Positions 54,356 to 62,348 of a DNA stretch of 64,000 bases are shown piece after piece. The DNA lies in assembly GCA_900473045.1 (NCBI GenBank), contig UCKS01000023.1:1-64000 (forward strand), given 5' to 3'. The position numbers and the translations under genes were made by a program. Origin of the DNA: Hyphomicrobiales bacterium. Lineage in GTDB: Bacteria > Pseudomonadota > Alphaproteobacteria > Rhizobiales > Rhizobiaceae. The notes beneath the pieces are model-generated. The model did no database searches. It was not told the DNA's origin and saw only the letters and a list, made by a program, of their open reading frames with translations. The stretch's first letter is position 1. Each line of letters opens with the position of its first letter.

Positions 54356-55339
54356 ATGCTCAAAACCCTCTCGCGGCCCTTTGTTCCCAAATCCTCCGGC
54401 GATTTCGCCCGCCTCGGCGTGCTCCTTGCTCTGGCCGGTCTGATCCTGTTCGGAGCGCTGCGCTATGACAATTTCATCTCGCCGTTCAATATTTTGAGCT
54501 TCCTGCGCTACAATTCGATGTTTGCGCTGATCGCGCTCGGCATGGCCTTCGTCATCATTACCGGCGGCATCGACCTTTCGGTCGGCGGCGTGGCGGCGAT
54601 GGCCAGCGTGGTGGCGGCCTACCTGTCGCCCTATGGCTGGTTTCCGGGGCTTGCCGGCGGCATGATCGCCGGGCTGATTGCCGGTTCGATCAATGGCCTG
54701 ATCATCACAAGGATGCGTATCCAGCCGTTTATCGCGACGCTGGCGATGATGCTGGCGGCTTACGGCACGGCGCTGCTTCTAGCCAACAACCAGTCGGTCT
54801 CGGTGTCCTATGATACCGGCTTTACCACCATCGGGCAGGACGACTTTCTCGGCTTCCCGATCCCGGCCTGGATCGCGGCGCTCGCCTATGTGCTCGGCTG
54901 GATTTTTCTCGAGCGGCATCCGGCCGGGCGGCATGTGCTGGCGATCGGTGACGGCGAGGCGACGGCCAACCTGATGGGGCTGAAGGTCGAAAAGACGCTG
55001 TTTGCTGTCTATGCACTGTCCGGGCTGCTTGCCGGTCTGGCCGGGGTCATCCTCGCATCGCAGTTTGGGGCAGGGCAGCCGACCGAGGGCGTGGGCTGGG
55101 AGCTGTTCGCCATCGCCTCCGTCGTGGTCGGCGGCACGCTGCTGACAGGTGGTTCCGGTTCCGTCGGTGCGACGCTGGCGGGCGCGCTGCTGCTTGCCAT
55201 GGTCTTCAACATCCTCAATTTCGAAAACGGCCTCGGCTGGATTTCGCTCTCTGCTTACTGGCAGTCGGTCATCCGCGGTGCCTTCCTTCTGGTCGTGGTG
55301 GTACTGCAGGCCCGGTTGATGAAGAAGACCGAGGCGTAA
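54356..55339 (+). CDS. yjfF: Sugar importer permease, YjfF-like
   Basis: The 327-residue second permease of the importer has IALGMAFVIITGGIDLSVGG near residue 58 and GVGWELFAIASVVVGGTLLTGGSGS near 242, corresponding to YjfF. AAGGGG precedes ATG 54356. It is the last gene of the operon; a hairpin with a T-run follows about 30 bases after the stop. Confidence 0.86.
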   Translation: MLKTLSRPFVPKSSGDFARLGVLLALAGLILFGALRYDNFISPFNILSFLRYNSMFALIALGMAFVIITGGIDLSVGGVAAMASVVAAYLSPYGWFPGLAGGMIAGLIAGSINGLIITRMRIQPFIATLAMMLAAYGTALLLANNQSVSVSYDTGFTTIGQDDFLGFPIPAWIAALAYVLGWIFLERHPAGRHVLAIGDGEATANLMGLKVEKTLFAVYALSGLLAGLAGVILASQFGAGQPTEGVGWELFAIASVVVGGTLLTGGSGSVGATLAGALLLAMVFNILNFENGLGWISLSAYWQSVIRGAFLLVVVVLQARLMKKTEA

Positions 55340-55371
55340 GCCCTCTCTTTCATTTCTCTCTTCAAACAAAG

Positions 55372-55397
55372 CGCGTCCGGGCAACCGGGTGCGTTTT
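55372..55397 (+). terminator. Rho-independent terminator of the ytf-like operon
   Basis: The stem CGCGTCCGG (55372-55380), loop GCAA and CCGGGTGCG (55385-55393) forms nine pairs including two G-T pairs. It is followed directly by TTTT. It lies 33 bases after the yjfF-like stop and ahead of the next promoter at 55471. Confidence 0.6.
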
Positions 55398-55470
55398 GCG
55401 TTTGTCCCCAGTCAGGCCCTGTCGTGTCGCAAGCGCATATCGAATTGGTGCGCCGCCGCATCGATCCTGC

Positions 55471-55504
55471 TTGACAATTTTTTCAGTCCATGAAAATTCT
55501 TTCA
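55471..55504 (+). promoter_or_regulatory. Promoter region and SorC-type operator of the EryD-like gene
   Basis: A consensus -35 TTGACA (55471-55476) lies upstream of the near-palindrome TGAAA-ATTC-TTTCA (55491-55504), which would cover the poorly conserved -10. The half-sites and the four-base spacing are identical to the site at 1052-1065 in front of the other SorC-linked operon. Autoregulation by the EryD-like protein is the likely reading. Confidence 0.55.
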
Positions 55505-55557
55505 ATAAGAGATAAAAATATCATGCTGTGAAAAAAATAGCAGAACGGGGCGGAGAG

Positions 55558-56523
55558 ATGGTTCTGGGCGGAGGTTCACTTCGGGACGACGAGTCGAGCA
55601 TGGCAGCGCGTGCGGCCTGGCTGCACTATGCCGGCGGGCTCACCCAGTCCGAAGTCGCCAAGCGTCTCGGCCTGACCTCGCTGAAAGCGCACCGCCTGAT
55701 CACCAAGGCCAACCAGGAAGGTCTGGTGAAGGTCTATATCGACGGTGAAGTCTCCGAATGCGTCGTGCTGGAGCAGAAGCTTTCCACCCGCTACGCCCTC
55801 GATTATTGCGAAGTTGTTCCTGATTTCGACCCGGAAGACCTGCCGCTGAAGGCGTTGGGCATTTCCGGAGCGCAGTTTCTCAAGCGCGAAATCGAGAAGG
55901 ATAGCGCGCTGCTGATTGGCGTGGGCCATGGCCGCACGCTGGCTGCCTGCGTCGAATATCTGCCGCGCACCACCAACAGGAACGTCCGCTTCGTCTCGCT
56001 GCTCGGCGGCTTGACGCGGCGATTCTCCGCCAATCCGCATGACGTTATCCACCGGCTGGCCGAGCGGACCGGGGCGGAAGCCTATGTCATGCCGGTGCCG
56101 TTCTTTGCCAACTCGGTCGAGGATCGTGACGTGCTGTTCAACCAGCGCGGCGTCCGGGAAATCTTCGATCTCGCCAGCAGCGCCGATCTGCTGCTTGTCG
56201 GCATCGGTACCGTCGAGCGGGAAGCGTCGCTGGTGGCGACCGGCATGATCGAGAAGGGCGAACTCGAGGAAATCAAGAATGGCGGCGGCGCCGGCGAATT
56301 GCTCGGTCATTTCTTCGACGACAAGGGCCAGCCGATCGAGACCTCCTTGTCCAACCGCACGTTCACAATGAGCCGCGAGAACCTGAAGAACCGGCGCACG
56401 GTTGCCGTTGCCGGCGGCAAGGTGAAGGCGCGGGCCATTCGCGCCGTACTGGAAAGCCGCTTTCTCAGCGGCCTGATCACCGACGAGAAGACCGCGCAGA
56501 CATTGATGGAGGACGCTGCCTGA
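55558..56523 (+). CDS. SorC-family regulator, EryD-like
   Basis: The protein of about 321 residues has an N-terminal helix-turn-helix (GLTQSEVAKRLGLTSLKAHR near residues 26-45, preceded by RAAWLHYAG) and a SorC sugar-binding domain (LIGVGHGRTLAACVEYLP near 117, VRFVSLLGGLTRRF near 142, LLVGIGTVEREASL near 217). These blocks match my memory of EryD, the erythritol-responsive regulator of Brucella and rhizobia. The start is uncertain: ATG 55558 is used; GTG 55528 and ATG 55600 are alternatives. It is the first gene of the polyol importer/kinase locus. Confidence 0.85.
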   Translation: MVLGGGSLRDDESSMAARAAWLHYAGGLTQSEVAKRLGLTSLKAHRLITKANQEGLVKVYIDGEVSECVVLEQKLSTRYALDYCEVVPDFDPEDLPLKALGISGAQFLKREIEKDSALLIGVGHGRTLAACVEYLPRTTNRNVRFVSLLGGLTRRFSANPHDVIHRLAERTGAEAYVMPVPFFANSVEDRDVLFNQRGVREIFDLASSADLLLVGIGTVEREASLVATGMIEKGELEEIKNGGGAGELLGHFFDDKGQPIETSLSNRTFTMSRENLKNRRTVAVAGGKVKARAIRAVLESRFLSGLITDEKTAQTLMEDAA

Positions 56524-56653
56524 AACGGCGCTGTCCCGGCACAGGGAATGATGGCTGAAGACTGATCCGGGGAGTGGGTCGGTTGAAGCCTTTCGCAGCA
56601 ACGGCATCCCGTCCGGCAGGGCTTGGGGTGCAAATGCTGCGATCAGGAGGAAA

Positions 56654-56692
56654 TACCGGTCGGGTAAGCCGGTACGGCTCAATCGATTGAGC
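56654..56692 (+). promoter_or_regulatory. Leader palindromes before the CUT1 importer genes
   Basis: In the 199-base gap between the EryD-like gene and the binding-protein gene are a short inverted repeat TACCGG-N9-CCGGTA (56654-56674) and a perfect 16-base palindrome GCTCAATCGATTGAGC (56677-56692). The second has the central CG of LacI-type operators. Its position 30 bases before the binding-protein start suits a regulatory site. The regulator is unknown. Confidence 0.45.
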
Positions 56693-56722
56693 ATGTTTTG
56701 CCCGTGAAGGAGGAGAAGACCA

Positions 56723-58159
56723 ATGCATGAGAAAGAAAAAGACCTGATCAGTGCATTCCTGCGTGGAGAGGTGGACCGTCGCGGAATGCTGAAGGGCCTC
56801 GGCGCCATGGGCGTCACGGCCGGTGCTGGCGGTACGCTGCTCAACATGATGTCCACCAGGGCGATGGCGGCCGATTTCGACTGGAAGAAACATTCCGGCA
56901 AGACCGTGAAGCTGCTGTTGAACAAGCATCCCTATGCCGACGCGATGATCGCCAACCTGCAGGCCTTCAAGGACCTGACGGGCATGGACGTCAAGTACGA
57001 CGTGTTTCCTGAAGATGTCTATTTCGACAAGGTGACGGCCGCGCTGTCATCGGGCTCCACCGAATATGATGCGTTCATGACCGGCGCCTACATGACCTGG
57101 ACCTATGGTCCGGCCGGATGGATCACCGATCTGAAGGAATGGATCAACGATCCGGAAAAGACCAACCCCAACTATGCCTGGGACGATTTCCTGCCGGGCG
57201 TCAAGAATTCCTGCGCCTGGAACGGCCAGCCCGGCGGCGCGCTCGGCTCCGACGATGCCAAGCAGTGGTGCATTCCGTGGGCGTTCGAGCAGAACAACAT
57301 CACCTATAACAAAGCGATGTTCGACAAGGCCGGCGTTTCCGTGCCGAAGAACCTCGATGACATGATCTCGGTCGCGGCGAAGCTGCAGAAGGATGTCGGC
57401 GGCATTTACGGTATCGGCGTTCGCGGCTCGCGTTCCTGGGCGACGATCCACCCGGGCTTCCTGTCGGCCTATTCGAACTTCAACGAAAAGGACCTGAACG
57501 TCACCGACGGCAAGCTGTCGGCGGCGATGGGCACGGCCGGCTCGAAAGCCTTCCATGCCAAATGGGTGCAGATGATCCAGGAAAGCGGCCCGAAGGATTG
57601 GTCGACCTATACCTGGTATCAGGTCGGTACCGATCTCGGTGCCGGCGCTTCGGCGATGATCTTCGATGCCGATTGCCTCGGTTACTTCATGAACGGCGGC
57701 GACAACAAGATGGCCGGTCAGCTGTCCTACGCCGCCTTCACTGCCAACCCGGATGCCACGGCCTCGACGCCGAACATCTGGATCTGGTCGCTCGCCATGT
57801 CCAACTTTTCCAAGGACAAGGACGCCACCTGGTACTTCCTGCAATGGGCGTCCGGCCCCGAACACGCGATCTTCGGTGCCACCAAGATGGATTTCGTCGA
57901 TCCGGTTCGCCAGTCGGTCTGGAAGGATGAAGCCTTCCGCACCAAGCTCGACAAGTATCCGGGCTATGTCGACATGTTCGACGCGTCCGCCGCCGGTGCA
58001 TCGATCAAGTTTACACCGCAGCCATTGTTCTTCGATGTCACCACCGAATGGGCGGCGACGTTGCAGAAGATGGTCGCCAAGGAAGTGCCTGTCGACGAAG
58101 GTCTCGACCAGCTGGTCGAGAGCATCGATCGCCAGCTGAAGGAAGCCGGCCTCGGCTGA
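56723..58159 (+). CDS. CUT1 extracellular solute-binding protein (polyol-type)
   Basis: The 478-residue protein has an unusually long N-terminal lead (MHEKEKDLISAFLRGEVDRR) before a twin-arginine-like or Sec hydrophobic stretch (MLKGLGAMGVTAGAGG...). Cleavage is probably near MAA-DFDW at residue 50. The mature part is SBP_bac_1-like (YDAFMTGAYMTWTYGPAGW near 110, MIFDADCLGYFMNGGDNK near 312). AAGGAGGAGAAG precedes the start. In context it should bind a sugar alcohol or related sugar. A stem-loop follows the stop. Confidence 0.87.
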   Translation: MHEKEKDLISAFLRGEVDRRGMLKGLGAMGVTAGAGGTLLNMMSTRAMAADFDWKKHSGKTVKLLLNKHPYADAMIANLQAFKDLTGMDVKYDVFPEDVYFDKVTAALSSGSTEYDAFMTGAYMTWTYGPAGWITDLKEWINDPEKTNPNYAWDDFLPGVKNSCAWNGQPGGALGSDDAKQWCIPWAFEQNNITYNKAMFDKAGVSVPKNLDDMISVAAKLQKDVGGIYGIGVRGSRSWATIHPGFLSAYSNFNEKDLNVTDGKLSAAMGTAGSKAFHAKWVQMIQESGPKDWSTYTWYQVGTDLGAGASAMIFDADCLGYFMNGGDNKMAGQLSYAAFTANPDATASTPNIWIWSLAMSNFSKDKDATWYFLQWASGPEHAIFGATKMDFVDPVRQSVWKDEAFRTKLDKYPGYVDMFDASAAGASIKFTPQPLFFDVTTEWAATLQKMVAKEVPVDEGLDQLVESIDRQLKEAGLG

Positions 58160-58176
58160 TCTGCCTCCCAAGCAGA

Positions 58177-58202
58177 GCCCGGCGCTTGAAAGAGCGCCGG
58201 GC
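58177..58202 (+). promoter_or_regulatory. Intercistronic stem-loop after the binding-protein gene
   Basis: The perfect 10-bp stem GCCCGGCGCT (58177-58186), loop TGAAAG, AGCGCCGGGC (58193-58202) lies 18 bases after the binding-protein stop and before the first permease gene. There is no T-run, so it is more likely an mRNA stabiliser or partial attenuator than a full terminator. Confidence 0.75.
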
Positions 58203-58313
58203 ACCCGCACACCGGCCGAAAGCCGCCTTCAGACAACCTGAGATGCCGATGGACTGGCGCGGGATGATCCGCGTGCCGCGTGCTTTCTTCACAGACAAAG
58301 AACGGAGCTCGAC

Positions 58314-59237
58314 ATGGCTTCAACAGCAACCCTCCGCAAACCGGCTTCAGGTTTCCGCATCAGCCGCAAGATGCTGCCCTATGTACTGAGCCTGCCGGCG
58401 CTGCTTGTGTGCATCGGCATCCTGATCCCCTTCTTTACCGCCGTGATCTATTCGTTCCAGCGTTACCGCCTGAGCCAGCCCTGGGCGCGGCAGTTCAACT
58501 GGGGTGAGAACTATCTCAACTTCTTCACCGACCCGGCCTTCTGGAACACGTTGAAAGTATCGCTGCTCTACGCCGGCATCACCGTGACGCTGGAACTGTT
58601 GCTCGGCCTCGGCATTGCGCTGCTCTTGCAGCGCCGCTCGACCGTCAATAATTTCATCTCGATCATGCTGCTCCTGCCGCTGATGATCGCGCCGGCGCTG
58701 GCCGCGCTGATGTGGAAGCTGATGACCAATCCGAGTTTTGGCATTCTCAGCTACCTCGCGGGCCTGATCGGGCTGCATGATTTCCGCTGGGCCTCGTCCC
58801 CGAGCACGGCGCTGCTCACCGTCGTTCTCGTCGATATCTGGGTCTATACGCCCTTCATCATGATCCTGCTGCTGGCCGGCCTGCGCTCGCTGCCGACCCA
58901 GCCGTTCGAAGCCGCGGCGCTGGATGGCGTGCCCAGAACCTTCGTGTTCTTCCGCATCACCCTGCCGATGCTGACGCCCTATATCCTGACGGCGACGCTG
59001 TTCCGGCTGCTCGACTCAATCCAGCAGTTCGATATCATCTATGCGATGACGCAAGGGGGGCCGGGCAATACGCTGACCGTTTTCCAGGTGGAGGCCTATC
59101 TCAACTTCTTCCAGTCGACCAATGTCGGGCGCTCTGCGGCTCTGATGGTCATCCTCTGGGCGATCACCTACCTGCTCTCCAATATCTTCATCAAGAACTG
59201 GCTGCGGCTGCGCGAACGCGCCCGTGGCGAAGCGTGA
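58314..59237 (+). CDS. CUT1 ABC importer permease (MalF-type)
   Basis: The 307-residue protein has six membrane helices and the EAA-loop motif PFEAAALDGVPRTFVFFRITLP near residues 198-219. The end of its coding region carries the ribosome binding site (GAGGGG) of the next gene. Together with the permease at 59248 it builds the channel served by the two ATPases encoded downstream. Confidence 0.92.
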   Translation: MASTATLRKPASGFRISRKMLPYVLSLPALLVCIGILIPFFTAVIYSFQRYRLSQPWARQFNWGENYLNFFTDPAFWNTLKVSLLYAGITVTLELLLGLGIALLLQRRSTVNNFISIMLLLPLMIAPALAALMWKLMTNPSFGILSYLAGLIGLHDFRWASSPSTALLTVVLVDIWVYTPFIMILLLAGLRSLPTQPFEAAALDGVPRTFVFFRITLPMLTPYILTATLFRLLDSIQQFDIIYAMTQGGPGNTLTVFQVEAYLNFFQSTNVGRSAALMVILWAITYLLSNIFIKNWLRLRERARGEA

Positions 59238-59247
59238 GGGGAACACC

Positions 59248-60105
59248 ATGGAAACCACATCCACGCTCGAAAAAACGCTGCGTCTGATTGCCCTGACGCT
59301 CGTCGTCATCTTCTTCATGTTCCCGATCTTCTGGATCTTCCTGATGTCGTTCCAGACCAACGAGACGATCCTGACGATCCCGCCGTCGATCATCTTCACG
59401 CCGACATTGTCGAACTATGCGGCACTCATCACCGGCAAACTGACGACGGCAGCCGGCACGCTCGACATCGCCTTCATGCGCAATCTCGGCAACTCGATCT
59501 TTCTGTCGGTGACATCTGTCGCCCTCGCTTTGGTTCTCGGTGTACCGGCGGCCTATGCCTTTGCCCGCCACAAGTTCAAGGGCTCCGAGGACATCGCGTT
59601 CACGCTCCTGTCCTTCCGCTTTGCGCCGCCATTGCTGGTGCTCCTGCCGTTGACCCAGTATTTCCAGTGGCTTGGCCTGTCCGACACCTATTTCGGGCTG
59701 ATCTGGGTCTATCAGCTGATCTGCCTGCCGCTCATCCTGTGGATCGTACGCGGCTATTTCGAGGATATTTCGGCCGATGTGGAATATGCCTATCGCATTG
59801 CCGGGCATTCCTGGTTTGCCACCTTCCGCAAGATCGCCCTGCCGCTGGCAGGCCCCGGGATTGCGGCAGCCGGCCTGCTTGCCTTCATCTTTGCCTGGAA
59901 CAATTTTGTCTTCGCGCTGGTGCTGGCCTCAGCCGACAAGCAGCCGGTGACCGTCGGTGCGCTTGCCTTCGTGACCTCGTCCGGCATCCAGTACGGCCAG
60001 ATCGCCTCGGCCATCGTGCTGTCGGTGACCCCGACGCTTGCACTTGCACTCTACGCCCAGCGCTACCTCGTCGAAGGCCTGTCGCTCGGCGCGGTGAAGG
60101 GATAA
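59248..60105 (+). CDS. CUT1 ABC importer permease (MalG-type)
   Basis: The 285-residue protein begins METTSTLEKTLRLIALTLVV and has six helices and the EAA region DVEYAYRIAGHSWFATFRKI near residue 180. That loop deviates from the usual EAAxxDGA by having Y-R-I-A-G in place of the classic residues, which may reflect docking to an unusual ATPase pair. ATG 59248 has GAGGGG at proper distance; the in-frame ATG at 59224 overlaps the upstream gene. Confidence 0.9.
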   Translation: METTSTLEKTLRLIALTLVVIFFMFPIFWIFLMSFQTNETILTIPPSIIFTPTLSNYAALITGKLTTAAGTLDIAFMRNLGNSIFLSVTSVALALVLGVPAAYAFARHKFKGSEDIAFTLLSFRFAPPLLVLLPLTQYFQWLGLSDTYFGLIWVYQLICLPLILWIVRGYFEDISADVEYAYRIAGHSWFATFRKIALPLAGPGIAAAGLLAFIFAWNNFVFALVLASADKQPVTVGALAFVTSSGIQYGQIASAIVLSVTPTLALALYAQRYLVEGLSLGAVKG

Positions 60106-60108
60106 ATC

Positions 60109-61227
60109 ATGACGACACTTCAGCTTAAAAATATCGTCAAGCGCTACAAGACCAACACGGTTCTCGACAACCTGTCGCTGGATGTGGCCGATGGCGAAAC
60201 GCTTGTCCTGTTCGGCCCGTCGGGTGCCGGCAAGACCGTGCTGCTGCGGCTGGTGGCCGGGGTGATCGATCCGGAGGAAGGGCAGATCCTGATCGGCGGC
60301 GAGGATGTCGCCGATATCGACGCCGAACATCGCGGCATCGGCATGGCCTTCCAGAATTTCGCGCTGTTCCCGCATATGAGCGCTTTCGACAACATTGCCA
60401 GCCCGCTGACGGCGACCAATGCGACCAAGGATGCGATCTCGGCGGGCGTCCACAAGGTCGCCAAGCTCCTCAAGATCGACCATGTGCTGTCGCATCACCC
60501 GAAGGCGCTGTCGAACGGCCAGAAGCAGCGCACGGCGCTGGCGCGGGCGCTTGCCGGTTCGCCGCCGCTGCTGTTGCTCGACGATCCCCTGCGCAACGTC
60601 GATGCCAAGTTGCGCTTCGAAATGCGGCTGGAGTTGCCGCGCCTGCTCGCCGCGCAAGGTGCTACGGTTGTCTACGTGACGCAGGACTACAAGGAAGCGA
60701 TGGCTCTCGGAGACCGGATCGCCGTGATGTCGCAGGGCCGCATCCGCCAAATCGGTACGCCGGAGGATATCTACAACACGCCCGCCGATATCGAGATCGC
60801 CCGGCTGTTCGGCGATCCGACGATCAATCTTCTGGACGTGACGCCGAAGTCCGTGCCGGATGGGGTCTATGTCGAGCTTTCGAACGTCAAGGTTGCGCTG
60901 CCCGGCATGCCGTCTGACGTGGTTGGAAAGACCTGCGTCATCGGTTTGAGGCCAGAGACAATCGCCTTTACCGATGCGGGCGCGCCGGGTGCCATTCCGG
61001 TGACGGTGGAAGCCGAAACGCCGCTCAACGAAAAGACTGTCACCCTGGTTCTGACGGCACGTGGCCGTGAAATTCTGGTGTCGCGTCCGGCGGGAACGCC
61101 GGGTCCCGTATCCGGCCCGGCCCATATCGCCGTCAATGGTCAGGCGGCCTTCCTGTTCGACAAGGAGAGTGGCGGGCTGATCCGGTCCGCCGCCACCCCG
61201 ATGACACGCAATGGAGAAGCGGCATGA
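60109..61227 (+). CDS. CUT1 importer ATPase A with non-consensus catalytic residues
   Basis: The 372-residue MalK-type protein has an intact Walker A (GPSGAGKTV near residue 38) and Q-loop (AFQNFALFP), but the signature is LSNGQKQR. Walker B ends LLLLDDPLRNVD (the catalytic Glu is Asp), and the H-loop reads VTQDYKEAM (the switch His is Gln). A TOBE-type C-terminus follows. It overlaps the second ATPase gene by four bases, so the two are probably made together as a heterodimer in which this subunit forms a weak or inactive site. Confidence 0.88.
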   Translation: MTTLQLKNIVKRYKTNTVLDNLSLDVADGETLVLFGPSGAGKTVLLRLVAGVIDPEEGQILIGGEDVADIDAEHRGIGMAFQNFALFPHMSAFDNIASPLTATNATKDAISAGVHKVAKLLKIDHVLSHHPKALSNGQKQRTALARALAGSPPLLLLDDPLRNVDAKLRFEMRLELPRLLAAQGATVVYVTQDYKEAMALGDRIAVMSQGRIRQIGTPEDIYNTPADIEIARLFGDPTINLLDVTPKSVPDGVYVELSNVKVALPGMPSDVVGKTCVIGLRPETIAFTDAGAPGAIPVTVEAETPLNEKTVTLVLTARGREILVSRPAGTPGPVSGPAHIAVNGQAAFLFDKESGGLIRSAATPMTRNGEAA

Positions 61228-62348
61228 GCGAGACCGCACTGTTCATCAAGGGCGTCGACAAGTTCTACGGCCCGATCGATCATGGCGTCCATGCCGTAAA
61301 GCAGCTGAACATGGACGTGAAGAAGGGCGAGATCATCGCGCTTCTTGGCTCGTCCGGCTGTGGCAAGACATCGACCCTGCGCATGGTCGCGGGTTTCGAG
61401 GCGGTATCGCGTGGCACGATTGCGATGAAGGGACGCGAGGTTCAGACCTTTGCACCCGTCAAGCGCAATGTCGCCATGGCGTTCGAGGGGTACTCGCTCT
61501 ACCCGCCGCTGACGGTGCGCGAAAACATTGCCTTTGCGCTGAAGGCATCGAAGCTGTCGCAGAGCGTCGTTGACGAAAAGGTCGCCAATATCGCCAAGCT
61601 GTTGGAGATCGAGGATATCATGGGCCGTTATCCGAGCTCGATCTCGGGCGGCCAGCAGCAGCGTGCCTCGCTTGGCCGGGCGCTGATCCGCGATGCCGAC
61701 CTGCATCTGCTTGACGAGCCGATGGGGCAGCTGGAGCCGCAGTTGCGGGCGCTTCTGCGCGGCCGCATCAAGCATTTTATCAAGGAGCGCGGCCTGACCG
61801 CCATCCTCGTCACCCACGACCAGACCGAGGCCAATGCCCTGGCCGACCGGATCGCCGTCATGGAAGGCGGCGTGCTGCAACAGTTCGATACGCCGCAGAT
61901 GATCAAGGAACGACCGGCCAACCTGTTTACCGGCACCTTTGTCGGCGAGCCGCCGATGAACGTGTTTTCGGCGGGCATTTCGGGCTCCGGCGATACCGTG
62001 TCCTTCGGCCTGAACGATGGCGTCAAGCTCGACTACAAGGCGTCGGATTTTTCCCATGAGGTGCGCGCCGAACTGATGAAGCGCAGCAAGGTCGTGCTCG
62101 GCATCCGACCCTATGCGGTGCGCCGCAGCGAAGGCGGCGTCGGTGCCAAGGTGGCCGTGAACCAGTGGCTGGGCGACCAGACCCATATCGCCACCGATTT
62201 TGCCGGGGGCACGATGGTGCTGGTCGAGCATGACCGGACAAACCTTGCGATCGGCGAGAATGTCGGCATCCGTCTTGATCCCTCGAGCCTGCACGTGTTC
62301 GACGGTGAGAGCGGCCGGGCCATCAGCCATGGGCAGGAGCTTGCCTGA
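61224..62348 (+). CDS. CUT1 importer ATPase B (UgpC-type)
   Basis: The 374-residue protein has Walker A GSSGCGKTS near residue 44, signature ISGGQQQR, Walker B HLLDEPMGQLE (catalytic Glu present) and H-loop VTHDQTEAN (His present). The Q-loop reads AFEGYSLYP, with Glu in place of Gln. The D-loop MGQLEPQLR also differs from SNLDAKLR of MalK. It complements ATPase A, giving one better-conserved site per dimer. The stop overlaps the kinase start (TGATG). Confidence 0.9.
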   Translation: MSETALFIKGVDKFYGPIDHGVHAVKQLNMDVKKGEIIALLGSSGCGKTSTLRMVAGFEAVSRGTIAMKGREVQTFAPVKRNVAMAFEGYSLYPPLTVRENIAFALKASKLSQSVVDEKVANIAKLLEIEDIMGRYPSSISGGQQQRASLGRALIRDADLHLLDEPMGQLEPQLRALLRGRIKHFIKERGLTAILVTHDQTEANALADRIAVMEGGVLQQFDTPQMIKERPANLFTGTFVGEPPMNVFSAGISGSGDTVSFGLNDGVKLDYKASDFSHEVRAELMKRSKVVLGIRPYAVRRSEGGVGAKVAVNQWLGDQTHIATDFAGGTMVLVEHDRTNLAIGENVGIRLDPSSLHVFDGESGRAISHGQELA

